Position numbers and translations under genes: made by a program | Notes under the pieces: generated by a model | Told to the model about the DNA's origin: nothing | The model's input: the letters and a program-made list of their open reading frames with translations, nothing else | The model's database searches: none | Assembly (NCBI GenBank): GCA_025355445.1 | Contig: JANXZQ010000151.1 | Span: forward strand, 1 to 38,537 | Direction: 5' to 3' | Origin: Gammaproteobacteria bacterium | GTDB lineage: Bacteria > Pseudomonadota > Gammaproteobacteria > Steroidobacterales > Steroidobacteraceae | Length of the DNA: 38,537 bases | Shown here: positions 14,434-21,941 of the stretch, piece after piece | Position numbering within the stretch: the stretch's first letter is position 1 | How the letters are laid out: the number at the start of each line of letters is the position of its first letter

Positions 14434-16767
14434 TCAACCAGATGTGGTGACGCCCAGCGCGACGTGCGCGCGCACCCCGAAATAACCCTTGGTCGATGCA
14501 ATCACCAGCGGAACCGCGCCAAAGAAAATGAAGACGAGATCGCCCGGCAGGCGCAGCCATTCGATCAGGTGGGCTCGTCCACTGCCGATGTAATCCAGGC
14601 TGCGCGCATGCCAGTAGCCGTGCTGCACGACATCCCAGACTTGCAGCACGCCGCTGGGGAACAGGCTGAACATCACCATCATCGCCAAGCCAATGTTGGT
14701 CCCGAAAAAAGCAGTCTTGACGCATTTTTCGATGCCCGCCCAGCGCGCGTCGTCGCTGGTTTGACGCAGCACGAATACCATTAACGCGATCGCCAGCATT
14801 CCGAACACGCCCATCATGGCAGCGTGACCGTGGTTGGGCGTCAATTGCGTGCCGACTTCGTAATAACTGACGATCGGAAGATTGATCAGGAATCCGAACA
14901 TTCCGGCGCCGACGAAGTTCCAGAAGCCAACCGCCATTAGAAAGTAAAACGTCCACTTGTGCGGAATCGCAATTGGCTTGCCGGTGACTTCGCCCTCGCT
15001 GCGCGTCGTACGTACGAAATCCCACGCGTCGAGCGTCAGCAGAGTCAAGGGCACCACTTCCAGCACGGAAAACAGCGCCGACATCGCCATGTTGAAGCCG
15101 GTCTGGCCCGTGAAATACCAGTGATGGCCGGTACCGATAAGGCCGCCGAGGAAGTACAGAATCGCATCCAGATAGATCACTCGCAACGCCGTGTTGCGGC
15201 GGGTCAGACCGAGCTGGTAGAGGGCCAGTGCCACTATCGTTGTCGCGAAGAACTCGAAGAAGCCCTCGACCCATAGATGGATGATCCAGAAGCGCCAGGT
15301 GTCGACCACGGTGTAATTGGTCTTCGCACCGAAGAAAAGCGCCGGAAGATAGAACACTGGGATGGCCAGAGCGGCGACGAAAAACATCCATACGATCGGC
15401 CGTGCTTCGACTCTTTCTACTTTGCTGGGACGCGCCACCCACCAAAGCAGCGCAAACCACACCAAAAGGCCTATCGCCAGCAGGTATTGCCAGATGCGGC
15501 CGAGCTCCAGATATTCCCAGCCCTGGTTGCCGATCCAGAACCACCAGCGGCCCAGCAGTTGCGAGATGCCGGCCCATTCGCCGAGCAGACTGCCGGCGAT
15601 CACGGCGACGAACGCGACGAATAGCAGGTGCGTCCACATCGCAAGACCGCGCGGCTCGTCGCGGCGCAGGGTACGACCCAGGAACAGTGCGGCCGCTACG
15701 TACGAGGTGGCGATCCACATGATGGCGCTCTGCAAATGCCAGGTACGCATCAAATTGCTCGGAAAGATGTTCTCGAGTTGGAAGCCATAGAAACTGCTCG
15801 GGTCGGCGCGATAATGCGCGGTGGCGCCGCCAACCAGGGTCTGGAACAGAAATACCAGCGCGACGACGACATAGAACTTCACCAGCGCCCGCTGACCGGG
15901 ACTGGCTTCGCCGGGCCGTGCGTAGGGGCGCATCACATGGCCGCGACTTATCCAGCCCAGGTAGTCGAACTTTCCGAATGCCAGAAGGACCGTGGCGATA
16001 CCGGCGAGCAACACCAGCAAGCTCAATGCGCTCCACAGAATCGCGCCCGGGACCGGGGTATTGCCCACACTGGGATCGTAGGGAAAGTTGTTGGTGTAGG
16101 AATGATTCTCACCGGGCCGATTTGCCACCGACGCCCATGCCGCCCAAGTCACGAACGCGGTGAACGCGCGCAGTTCGGCCGGGTCGCTGATCAAGTTCGG
16201 TTTCAACCCCCCGTTGTCAGCGGGGCGCTTGAAGTAGTCGGTCCAGTAGCCAATCTGCTGCTGCCACGCCTGCGTCTCTGCTGAAGTCAGCGTCAGAACA
16301 CCGTTGACGGGATCGTAGCGATTGGCCTTCAGCACCAGCGCAACTTCAGCTTGCAGTCCGGCGCGCTGCATCGGGTCCAGTTGATCGAGCGGCTTACCGA
16401 ATTGCGTGTGCGCCAGCGCCGCGGCGGTATCCTGGCCCATCCAATGCAAGGCCGCTGCCGAATAGTCCGGTCCGAGGTAGGCGCCATGACCCCAAATGCT
16501 GCCGTTATCCATCAATCCGTATTTCAGGAACACTGCCTGCCCGTCGCCTACATCGGCGTCGGTGAACAGAGGCTTGCCCTGCGGATCGGCAACTAGGTGC
16601 GGAATCGGCGGCGCGTTGCGGTAGGCGAGTGCCGTGATCGCAATCAGCACAGTGAAGCCGATCACCATGACGATCACGATGGCGCGCAGCCACCAGGGAG
16701 ACAGCGGGTTCTCGTCCGCAGGATTGGCGATCGCATTGCTTGCGGGCGTGGTCAAAGTCGCGGTCAT
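14434..16767 (-). CDS. norB: Quinol-dependent nitric oxide reductase (qNOR)
   Basis: Integral inner-membrane heme-copper superfamily enzyme that reduces NO to N2O with electrons from quinol. The 777-aa length with a fused N-terminal domain (one membrane segment plus a periplasmic cytochrome c-like domain without a CXXCH) is diagnostic for qNOR versus the two-subunit cNOR. Ligand histidines are visible: His344 in MRTWHLQSAI, His497 in HLWVEGFFEFF together with Glu501 and Glu505, His548-549 in GTGHHWY, and His646/His648 in NHGHAAMMG. There are about 14 membrane segments. It stands alone with no norR, norC or norD nearby, suggesting a detoxification rather than a denitrification role (inference). 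A CAGGGA ribosome-binding site precedes the ATG. Confidence 0.95.
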   Translation of the reverse strand: MTATLTTPASNAIANPADENPLSPWWLRAIVIVMVIGFTVLIAITALAYRNAPPIPHLVADPQGKPLFTDADVGDGQAVFLKYGLMDNGSIWGHGAYLGPDYSAAALHWMGQDTAAALAHTQFGKPLDQLDPMQRAGLQAEVALVLKANRYDPVNGVLTLTSAETQAWQQQIGYWTDYFKRPADNGGLKPNLISDPAELRAFTAFVTWAAWASVANRPGENHSYTNNFPYDPSVGNTPVPGAILWSALSLLVLLAGIATVLLAFGKFDYLGWISRGHVMRPYARPGEASPGQRALVKFYVVVALVFLFQTLVGGATAHYRADPSSFYGFQLENIFPSNLMRTWHLQSAIMWIATSYVAAALFLGRTLRRDEPRGLAMWTHLLFVAFVAVIAGSLLGEWAGISQLLGRWWFWIGNQGWEYLELGRIWQYLLAIGLLVWFALLWWVARPSKVERVEARPIVWMFFVAALAIPVFYLPALFFGAKTNYTVVDTWRFWIIHLWVEGFFEFFATTIVALALYQLGLTRRNTALRVIYLDAILYFLGGLIGTGHHWYFTGQTGFNMAMSALFSVLEVVPLTLLTLDAWDFVRTTRSEGEVTGKPIAIPHKWTFYFLMAVGFWNFVGAGMFGFLINLPIVSYYEVGTQLTPNHGHAAMMGVFGMLAIALMVFVLRQTSDDARWAGIEKCVKTAFFGTNIGLAMMVMFSLFPSGVLQVWDVVQHGYWHARSLDYIGSGRAHLIEWLRLPGDLVFIFFGAVPLVIASTKGYFGVRAHVALGVTTSG

Positions 16768-17212
16768 GACGGTTCCCTGCTCTTTATCAAGTCGCGCAAA
16801 ATTTTATCAGGTCTACCGCGGAGTGTCCGGCCGCTGGGGCAGCAAAAGAGTGAATGCGGCTCAATCGGCCGCCGCACGCCAACCACTAGTGGAGCGATAA
16901 AATACAGTGGCTCACTCCTGCGGTCGGTGCGGTCCCGTACAGTGTCTGATGTCCCGATCAACGGTAGAATGCGAAAACCGCATATGCTGGTATCGCAGGT
17001 ACCGGCCACGATCCATAGAAATATGCAGTCGGCCGTCGTCAATCTGGAAAAGGACAAATGACTCTTTATGCCCGATAGTTAAGACAAATGCTTCAGATCC
17101 CGCACAACAGCGCCACAGGGCGCTTTCGAGGTGGGACAATGAAGGGGGCGCAACACTCGGCGGCCATCAAGTAGGCATAAGCCCGGGCGCAGCTCAATCC
17201 GAGGTCCCCCCG
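16768..17212. other. 445-bp gap: norB promoter region
   Basis: No gene is convincing here. Upstream of norB, TTTATCA occurs twice in direct orientation (16783-16789 and 16803-16809), exactly 20 bp apart, two helical turns. No clear FNR/DNR box, NsrR site or sigma54 promoter was found. A weak hairpin AGCGCC-acag-GGCGCT (17109-17124) followed by TT lies before the small ORF at 17213. Confidence 0.4.
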
Positions 17213-17446
17213 TTGACAAATTCCGAGTTGGTGCAGCTTCGCGTTCGCGTCATTGCGCTGGAGAACTTGGTGATCTCCTTACTAGCACAAAGCCCAGAGC
17301 GGCAGCTCGATCTGGTGCGTGAAATGGCCGCTTACATCTCTCCGCGTCCGGGGTTCACTCCGCATCATTTGACGATCCGCGCGGCGGCCGAGATGATCCA
17401 CTTGGTTGAACGCGCCGGGCATTTCCGGAACCTACCGCCCCCATGA
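17213..17446 (+). CDS. Small hypothetical protein (77 aa)
   Basis: I place the start at TTG 17213 because GAGG lies 8 nt upstream and the protein-like sequence begins there (TNSELVQLRVRVIALENLVI); the longer open frame upstream has atypical composition. The helix-rich product includes an amphipathic first helix with Leu/Val heptads and ends AAYISPRPGFTPHHLTIRAA, then MIHLVERAGHF. I do not recognise a named family. It is cytoplasmic by appearance. Its last 92 nt overlap the 3' end of the convergent DUF488 gene. Confidence 0.6.
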   Translation: MTNSELVQLRVRVIALENLVISLLAQSPERQLDLVREMAAYISPRPGFTPHHLTIRAAAEMIHLVERAGHFRNLPPP

Positions 17447-18020
17447 GCGCGCCGCGGGACGGCGACGTTGTGCTCTCTGCTGCGGCATAGGTCAACTCGC
17501 CTCGCACGATCCGCGCGGGCGCTGTCATCGGATGCACCATGGTGTGTTTGGCATCGAGGATATGCACGACCTCGATACCACGAACGCACAGCGCGTCGGA
17601 GATCATCGATCGATGACAGCGCCACCACACCGCTTCTGCGCACATGATCGCCGTGCGTGCATGGTTTGCCACCTTCAGTAGCTGCGTCAGCCCGTGCTCG
17701 AATTCTGCGCTCGACATGTAGTCGGCGTAGCCTCGAAACGAGGCGTTGCGCCACGCCGTATTGGGCGAACCGGGCAAAACGCGACGACGACCGCCAAGCG
17801 CTTGCAACCAGTGATAGCAGATCGAATGTGTGGCGAGCGTCGCGGCGAGTGCTTCCTTTCCGTACTGAGGGTATTTCCGCGACCCAGGGAAGCTGCGCAC
17901 ATCCGCGGTTACCGTGATGCGGGCTCCGGCGAGCAAACCTAAGAACTCCTCTATCGGGCGTGTCGAATGACCGATCGTCCAGATCGTCGCCGGCATTTGG
18001 GCAGGCTTGGATGGTCGCAT
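17355..18020 (-). CDS. DUF488 family protein
   Basis: Small cytoplasmic protein of the DUF488 family, function unknown. Hallmarks are TIGHSTRPIEEFLGLL at the N-terminus, DVRSFPGSRKYPQYGKEAL, GYADYMSSAEFEHGL and the CAEAVWWRCHRSMISDAL motif with its Cys/Trp/His cluster. The family normally ends shortly after the GELTY-type motif (here RGELTYAAA near residue 181). This copy runs another 40 residues of low-complexity Ser/Gly/Arg sequence antisense to the small ORF at 17213, so the original stop may have been lost. It follows the DUF2945 gene by 3 nt and is probably in the transketolase operon. Confidence 0.88.
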   Translation of the reverse strand: MRPSKPAQMPATIWTIGHSTRPIEEFLGLLAGARITVTADVRSFPGSRKYPQYGKEALAATLATHSICYHWLQALGGRRRVLPGSPNTAWRNASFRGYADYMSSAEFEHGLTQLLKVANHARTAIMCAEAVWWRCHRSMISDALCVRGIEVVHILDAKHTMVHPMTAPARIVRGELTYAAAESTTSPSRGALMGAVGSGNARRVQPSGSSRPPRGSSNDAE

Positions 18021-18023
18021 CGC

Positions 18024-18236
18024 TCAATCGATCTTGTGCAGCGCGGAACCTTTATGCATCGCGACGTGATCGGTTTTGTCGCTCTTGATCTCGTACTGCG
18101 GATCCTCGGCGCTCGCGTGATGAGTGTAACCCTTGTAATCGGTGTCTCTCTTGTGCACCTGCGTGATCTTGCCGCTCACGTGGCCCGCTTCGGAATTCCA
18201 GCGTACGTGATCGCCAACTTTGAATGTCGCACTCAT
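18024..18236 (-). CDS. DUF2945 (HVA1-type TUDOR-like) small protein
   Basis: A 70-aa protein starting MSATFKVGDHVRWNSEAGHV with the DUF2945 consensus (F-x-x-GDxVxWNSExGxVxGxI, then YKGYTHHASAEDPQYEIKSD). These small SH3/TUDOR-like proteins, called hypervirulence-associated domain proteins in databases, are of unknown role and are often found beside stress genes. It lies 28 nt after transketolase and 3 nt before DUF488 on the same strand, consistent with one operon. Confidence 0.92.
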   Translation of the reverse strand: MSATFKVGDHVRWNSEAGHVSGKITQVHKRDTDYKGYTHHASAEDPQYEIKSDKTDHVAMHKGSALHKID

Positions 18237-18264
18237 TTGAGTAACTCACTTGAAATTAGAAAGA

Positions 18265-20310
18265 TCACGACAGCAACGACTTGGCGCGCGAACACACGTT
18301 GTCGACCGTGAACCCGTATTCGCGCAGCACCGTTTCGCCCGGCGCCGATGCGCCGAAGCGGTCGACGGCGATCACGTCGCCCGCGTCGCCAACATAGCGA
18401 TGCCAACCTTGAGCGGCCCCCGCTTCGACCGCGAGTCGGGCACGCACCGTCGGCGGAAGCACCGCGTCCCGATCGCCTTTGGGCAGCGCATCGAACAGGT
18501 CCCAACTCGGCATCGAGACACAACGCACGGCGATCCCTTCGACTTGCAGCCGTTCAGCGGCCGCCACGATCAGGCCCACCTCGGAGCCGCTCGCGATCAG
18601 GATCAATTGCGGCGTGCCATTCGCTGCGTCCTTAAGCACATAGGCGCCGCGACGCACTCCCTGCGCCGACGCATAGCGATGGCGATCCAATGTCGGAACG
18701 GCTTGGCGTGACAACACGAGCAGCACCGGGCGACCTCTCGATTCCAGGGCGACCTGCCAGGCGACCGCGGTTTCGTTGGCATCACCGGGACGCAGCAGGG
18801 TCAGGTCCGGAATCGCGCGCAGGTTCGCCAGTTGCTCGATGGGCTGGTGGGTCGGGCCGTCCTCCCCGAGCGCGATGCTGTCGTGCGTGAACACATGGAT
18901 CACGTGCAGGTGGGATAACGCGGCGAGACGGATCGGCGGGCGCATGTAGTCAGAAAAGATCAGAAACGTCGCGCCGTAAGGGATGATGCCACCGTGCGCC
19001 GCCATGCCGTTCATGATCGCGCCCATCGCATGTTCGCGCACGCCAAAGTGCAGATTGCGGCCGGCATAGCTCCATCCGCCCCCCTCAGAACCTTGGGTAT
19101 CCTCGCCCGACGCCGCTGGAGGATTGAAATCGCCTAAACCTTTCAGTCCTGTCTTCGTTGAAGGGTCCAAATCGGCCGAGCCGCCGGTCAACGCCGGCAG
19201 TTTCGGCGCGATCGCATTCATGACTTGGCTCGATGCTTCGCGCGTGGCGATGCCCTTCGCGTCCGCTGGAAACACCGGAATGTCCGTATCCCACCCTGCG
19301 GGTAAATCGTCGCACAGGCTGATTTTTAATTCTAAGGCGAGTTCGGGAAAGGCGTTGGTGTATGCGGTGAGGCGATCGTTCCAGTCTGCTTCACTTTCCG
19401 AGCCGCGATCAAGAGCCTTCCGACAATGCGCGAGCGCCGCACCGGGCACGAGAAACTCAGGCGCAGTCGGCCAATTCAATTTCTCCTTCGTTTTGCGTAC
19501 ATCGTCCACACCCAGCGGTGAACCGTGCGCTTTGAAGCTATCCTGCTCGGGCGAACCGTAGCCAATATGCGTGCGTACCAGGATCAGCGACGGCCCTCGT
19601 GTGTACTCACGCGCTTGTGTCAATGCTAGATCGATCGCCGCGAGATCGTTGCCGTCATCGACCCGTATCGTGTGCCAGCCGTAGGCGCGGAAGCGCGCCG
19701 CGCGATCTTCCGTAAACGTGATATTGGTACCGGCAGACAGTGTCACGTCATTGTCGTCGTAAAGGCAGGTCAGTTTGCCCAGTTTGAGATGCCCAGCCAA
19801 CGAGGCTGCCTCCGCTCCCACGCCTTCCATCAGATCGCCATCGCTGACCATCGCATAGGTGTGATGATCGATGAGAGTGTGCCCGGAGCGGTTATAGCGC
19901 GCGGCGAGCTGGGCTTCGCCGATGGCCATGCCGACGGCATTCGCCATGCCTTGCCCCAAAGGTCCCGTCGTGACCTCTACACCCGGCGTGTGTCCGCGTT
20001 CCGGATGCCCCGGCGTCTTGCTGCCCCATTGGCGGAACCGGCGAAGCTCATCGAGGGAGAGCGCGTAGCCAGTCAGATACAGTAGGCCGTAGAGCAACGC
20101 CGAGGCGTGTCCGGCCGAGAGTACGAAGCGATCGCGGTCGACCCAATCCGGATTGCTTGGGTTATACCTAAGAAAGCGTGTCCACAACACATACGCCATC
20201 GGGGCTGCACCGAGCGGCATGCCGGGATGACCGCTGTCTGCCTCTTGCACCATGTCCACGGAAAGAAACCGGATCATGTTTACACATTGCTGATCGAGAA
20301 GCTCTGACAC
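18265..20310 (-). CDS. tkt: Transketolase
   Basis: Thiamine diphosphate enzyme of the pentose phosphate pathway that moves two-carbon units between sugar phosphates. Clear blocks: [20 protein letters not shown] near residue 24, ThDP-binding [17 protein letters not shown] near residue 117, [20 protein letters not shown] (metal and pyrophosphate; the usual GDGCLMEG is here SDGDLMEG), the second-domain [17 protein letters not shown] and [11 protein letters not shown] region, and the [20 protein letters not shown] signature. At 681 aa it has standard length. It starts at GTG 20310 with a GGGAG site. The SDG/GEGA variation (VGAEA for usual SHEA) makes it a divergent paralogue rather than a textbook TktA. 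Confidence 0.95.
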   Translation of the reverse strand: MSELLDQQCVNMIRFLSVDMVQEADSGHPGMPLGAAPMAYVLWTRFLRYNPSNPDWVDRDRFVLSAGHASALLYGLLYLTGYALSLDELRRFRQWGSKTPGHPERGHTPGVEVTTGPLGQGMANAVGMAIGEAQLAARYNRSGHTLIDHHTYAMVSDGDLMEGVGAEAASLAGHLKLGKLTCLYDDNDVTLSAGTNITFTEDRAARFRAYGWHTIRVDDGNDLAAIDLALTQAREYTRGPSLILVRTHIGYGSPEQDSFKAHGSPLGVDDVRKTKEKLNWPTAPEFLVPGAALAHCRKALDRGSESEADWNDRLTAYTNAFPELALELKISLCDDLPAGWDTDIPVFPADAKGIATREASSQVMNAIAPKLPALTGGSADLDPSTKTGLKGLGDFNPPAASGEDTQGSEGGGWSYAGRNLHFGVREHAMGAIMNGMAAHGGIIPYGATFLIFSDYMRPPIRLAALSHLHVIHVFTHDSIALGEDGPTHQPIEQLANLRAIPDLTLLRPGDANETAVAWQVALESRGRPVLLVLSRQAVPTLDRHRYASAQGVRRGAYVLKDAANGTPQLILIASGSEVGLIVAAAERLQVEGIAVRCVSMPSWDLFDALPKGDRDAVLPPTVRARLAVEAGAAQGWHRYVGDAGDVIAVDRFGASAPGETVLREYGFTVDNVCSRAKSLLS

Positions 20311-20673
20311 TTGTGACTCCCACTTAGGTGCGTGATCGCGGCGGCATAGTCATGCACGAATTCAATAGATGCGATTCGTTGGACCATTTAAAACCCACTT
20401 CGTTCTCGCAGCGTAGCCGTTCGCCTCGTGCGCAAGGATCGTCAAGTCGGTGACGCATGTTATGCAAGTGCGCAAGTCTTAATAGCGACCGCCATGGACA
20501 CCCTCTGTGGGCATACGTACGTCAGCGGACCGACGTCAAGACCCAATTCGTGCCTATTGGAGTTGGCTTGGAACCATTCATTTAACTGGCTCGCAAGACG
20601 CATCCCGGCCGGCGCGCACCGCCGGCGGTGAGTGCCCGGGTGCAAATCCGCTCTACGGACTTTCCGACTTCAA
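20311..20673. other. 363-bp gap with palindromes
   Basis: No gene is supported. A perfect 14-bp palindrome CACCGCCGGCGGTG lies at 20617-20630, about 45 bp downstream of the nucleotidyltransferase stop; it overlaps a GCCGGC pair and has no T-tract. TTCAAT-c-ATTGAA (20669-20681) spans that gene's stop codon. The right part of the gap contains the transketolase promoter, which I could not pinpoint. Confidence 0.4.
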
Positions 20674-21195
20674 TCATTGAAAATCGCGCTGGATATCGTC
20701 GCGAATCCGGTCGCGGACGGCCTCATCGAGGAACGTCGCATCCAGCAGCAGTAACAGGTGCTCTTTCTTCACAATGCCGCGAGTCGCGAGCTCGCGGTTG
20801 AACACGATATCTTTCTCGCGCCGCGCTACGTATTTGGCGATCGCCAGATCGTGCGGGTCCAGGCACAGGCCGCTGACGCCCGCGGTGTCCCCGGGCGGCA
20901 GATTCACCAGCCTTCCTTTCCAGCCTTTGGGCAGCGTCGCTGTCTTCTCATCTACCGGGTCCGCGTAGTACCCATGCGTCTCGTGAAACCGCGAATCTTG
21001 CCCGATCATGTTCAGCCATTCCGTTCGATCGGGTCTCTTCTTGGCGATCAAATCCACCTCGAACGATCTGAGGATCTCATCGGGTAAATTCGGGTGCTTA
21101 CCATGCAAGGACTGGCTACCGATGATGATGAACTGCGTCTCGCCGGTGATTTCGCCGGCGGCACGCAAAATGTGATCAACCTGTTGCTTCTTCAT
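20674..21195 (-). CDS. Nucleotidyltransferase-fold protein (DUF6036/AbiEii-like), putative toxin
   Basis: A 173-aa cytoplasmic protein with a minimal nucleotidyltransferase signature: FIIIGSQSLHG (the GS motif) followed by FEVDLIAKK (the catalytic acidic residue after a strand). It then has GYYADPVDEKTATLPKGWKG and a C-terminal helical part containing PHDLAIAKYVARREKD, as in DUF6036 and AbiEii-type proteins. Nucleotidyltransferases of this kind serve as toxins in several toxin-antitoxin systems. It overlaps the AbrB-domain gene by 20 nt, the tight coupling expected for such a pair. Toxin activity and target are inference; the fold assignment is moderately firm. Confidence 0.78.
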   Translation of the reverse strand: MKKQQVDHILRAAGEITGETQFIIIGSQSLHGKHPNLPDEILRSFEVDLIAKKRPDRTEWLNMIGQDSRFHETHGYYADPVDEKTATLPKGWKGRLVNLPPGDTAGVSGLCLDPHDLAIAKYVARREKDIVFNRELATRGIVKKEHLLLLLDATFLDEAVRDRIRDDIQRDFQ

Positions 21196-21616
21196 TGAGA
21201 CGTCTTACGACTTCGCGCGGCAACAAGCCGACATAGGGCGGAGACTGACGAAGCCGATTGGAATACTCGTCGCGACCCAACATGGCCGCAAACAATTTGC
21301 CGTCATTCGTATCCTCGAGCAGAGTCTGCCATTCGCCATAGACCGGGCCCCAGACGCCGTTCCTCTGCCACCGATGCAGATTACCCAGACTATGGGCTCG
21401 GATGAGGTTCGGGGTAAATCGTGAGGCAACCTCGGCCGCGAGCTTTCGCTTGAGCTCGTCCAGCACTTCGTGCGAACTGGCCGACTTATCGATCGGGCGA
21501 ATGCCGCGTTCGTTGAGCTGCAGGAAATCTCCCTCGCCAATGCCCCACACTTGCAGGACTGTCTTCGGCACGATTATGCCGAGTGAAGTGCCGATGCGGC
21601 GCAAGACGAGCTTCAT
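21176..21616 (-). CDS. AbrB/MazE-type DNA-binding antitoxin with C-terminal extension
   Basis: The first 45 residues (MKLVLRRIGTSLGIIVPKTV, then LQVWGIGEGDFLQLNERG) are a swapped-hairpin AbrB/SpoVT domain, as in MazE-type antitoxins. The remaining 100 residues (helical start, then HRWQRNGVWGPVYGEW and PPYVGLLPREVVRRLNEEAT) are not a family I recognise and are expected to bind the partner. ATG 21616 is chosen over the longer frame because the domain begins there and because a sigma70 promoter predicts transcription start at that base. A 20-bp palindrome lies directly upstream, so autoregulation is likely. It is followed, with a 20-nt overlap, by the nucleotidyltransferase. Confidence 0.8.
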   Translation of the reverse strand: MKLVLRRIGTSLGIIVPKTVLQVWGIGEGDFLQLNERGIRPIDKSASSHEVLDELKRKLAAEVASRFTPNLIRAHSLGNLHRWQRNGVWGPVYGEWQTLLEDTNDGKLFAAMLGRDEYSNRLRQSPPYVGLLPREVVRRLNEEATG

Positions 21617-21621
21617 TGACT

Positions 21622-21651
21622 TATTATAATATATTATAATATTGGTGACAA
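21622..21651 (-). promoter_or_regulatory. Sigma70 promoter overlaid by a perfect 20-bp palindrome (leaderless type)
   Basis: On the minus strand TTGTCA (-35, 21646-21651) and TATAAT (-10, 21623-21628) are separated by exactly 17 bp, placing +1 at about 21616, the A of the AbrB-domain ATG. A perfect 20-bp palindrome, TATTATAATATATTATAATA at 21622-21641, covers the -10 and most of the spacer. This is a near-consensus promoter for a leaderless mRNA with an operator fit for AbrB-type autorepression. Confidence 0.75.
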
Positions 21652-21756
21652 GCAGCCTATAGCGATTCATTCATTGTCGAGGAGTATCCTCGATTGACGC
21701 TACGTGACATACGCGCAGCCATTGATTTTGAGACTAATCGCGAACAAGCGGTATAA
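21649..21756 (+). pseudogene. DUF433 antitoxin C-terminal remnant
   Basis: Read on the plus strand, the open stretch between TGA 21646 and TAA 21754 gives DSFIVEEYPRLTLRDIRAAI, then DFETNREQAV, and stop. This is the C-terminal signature of DUF433 antitoxins (E-x-Y-P-x-LT-x-x-D-I-R-A-A). The N-terminal two thirds are missing, replaced by the promoter of the AbrB-domain gene. A DUF5615-like partner fragment follows 26 nt later. Confidence 0.6.
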
Positions 21757-21782
21757 GCGTAGCTGCGGACCTAACTCCACGC

Positions 21783-21938
21783 ATGTCCTTGCTGATCGAC
21801 GAGAATGTTCCGGAGTCCGTGGCGGATTTCTTCGCATCTCGTGTCCACACAGTTCGATATGTCCACGATGAGCTGGCGCGACGACGATTTGCCGTGTGGC
21901 CGCCACAATTCAAGGTCGAGATCTGCGGCCTCGTATGA
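21783..21938 (+). pseudogene. DUF5615 PIN-like toxin remnant
   Basis: A 51-aa frame starts MSLLIDENVPESVADFFASR and continues HTVRYVHDEL, which is the N-terminus of DUF5615 (Mut7-C-like PIN) toxins with the first catalytic acidic residues (LIDEN). Full-length members are about 110-120 aa. Here the second half is lost or replaced by ARRRFAVWPPQFKVEICGLV. The stop is 3 nt before the hipA 3' end on the other strand. With the DUF433 remnant it is a degraded toxin-antitoxin pair in normal order (antitoxin first). Confidence 0.6.
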
Positions 21939-21941
21939 CGA

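Noticed and set aside
14336-16036. A 566-codon minus-strand frame inside the NO reductase gene
   Set aside because: It is an out-of-frame shadow of norB; the norB frame carries all heme and iron ligands.
16783-16809. FNR/DNR box for norB
   Set aside because: The TTTATCA repeats are direct rather than inverted and do not fit TTGAT-N4-ATCAA.
16907-17212. N-terminal extension of the small ORF at 17213
   Set aside because: The upstream residues are Cys/Arg-rich and unlike the following helical part, and GAGG sits at the right distance before TTG 17213.
20617-20650. tRNA-like 3' half (GGTGCAAATCC near 20640)
   Set aside because: No matching acceptor stem, anticodon arm or CCA end could be built around it.
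21677-21693. Hairpin TCGAGGA-gta-TCCTCGA
   Set aside because: It lies inside the DUF433 remnant reading frame and has no T-tract or gene end beside it, so it is probably chance.
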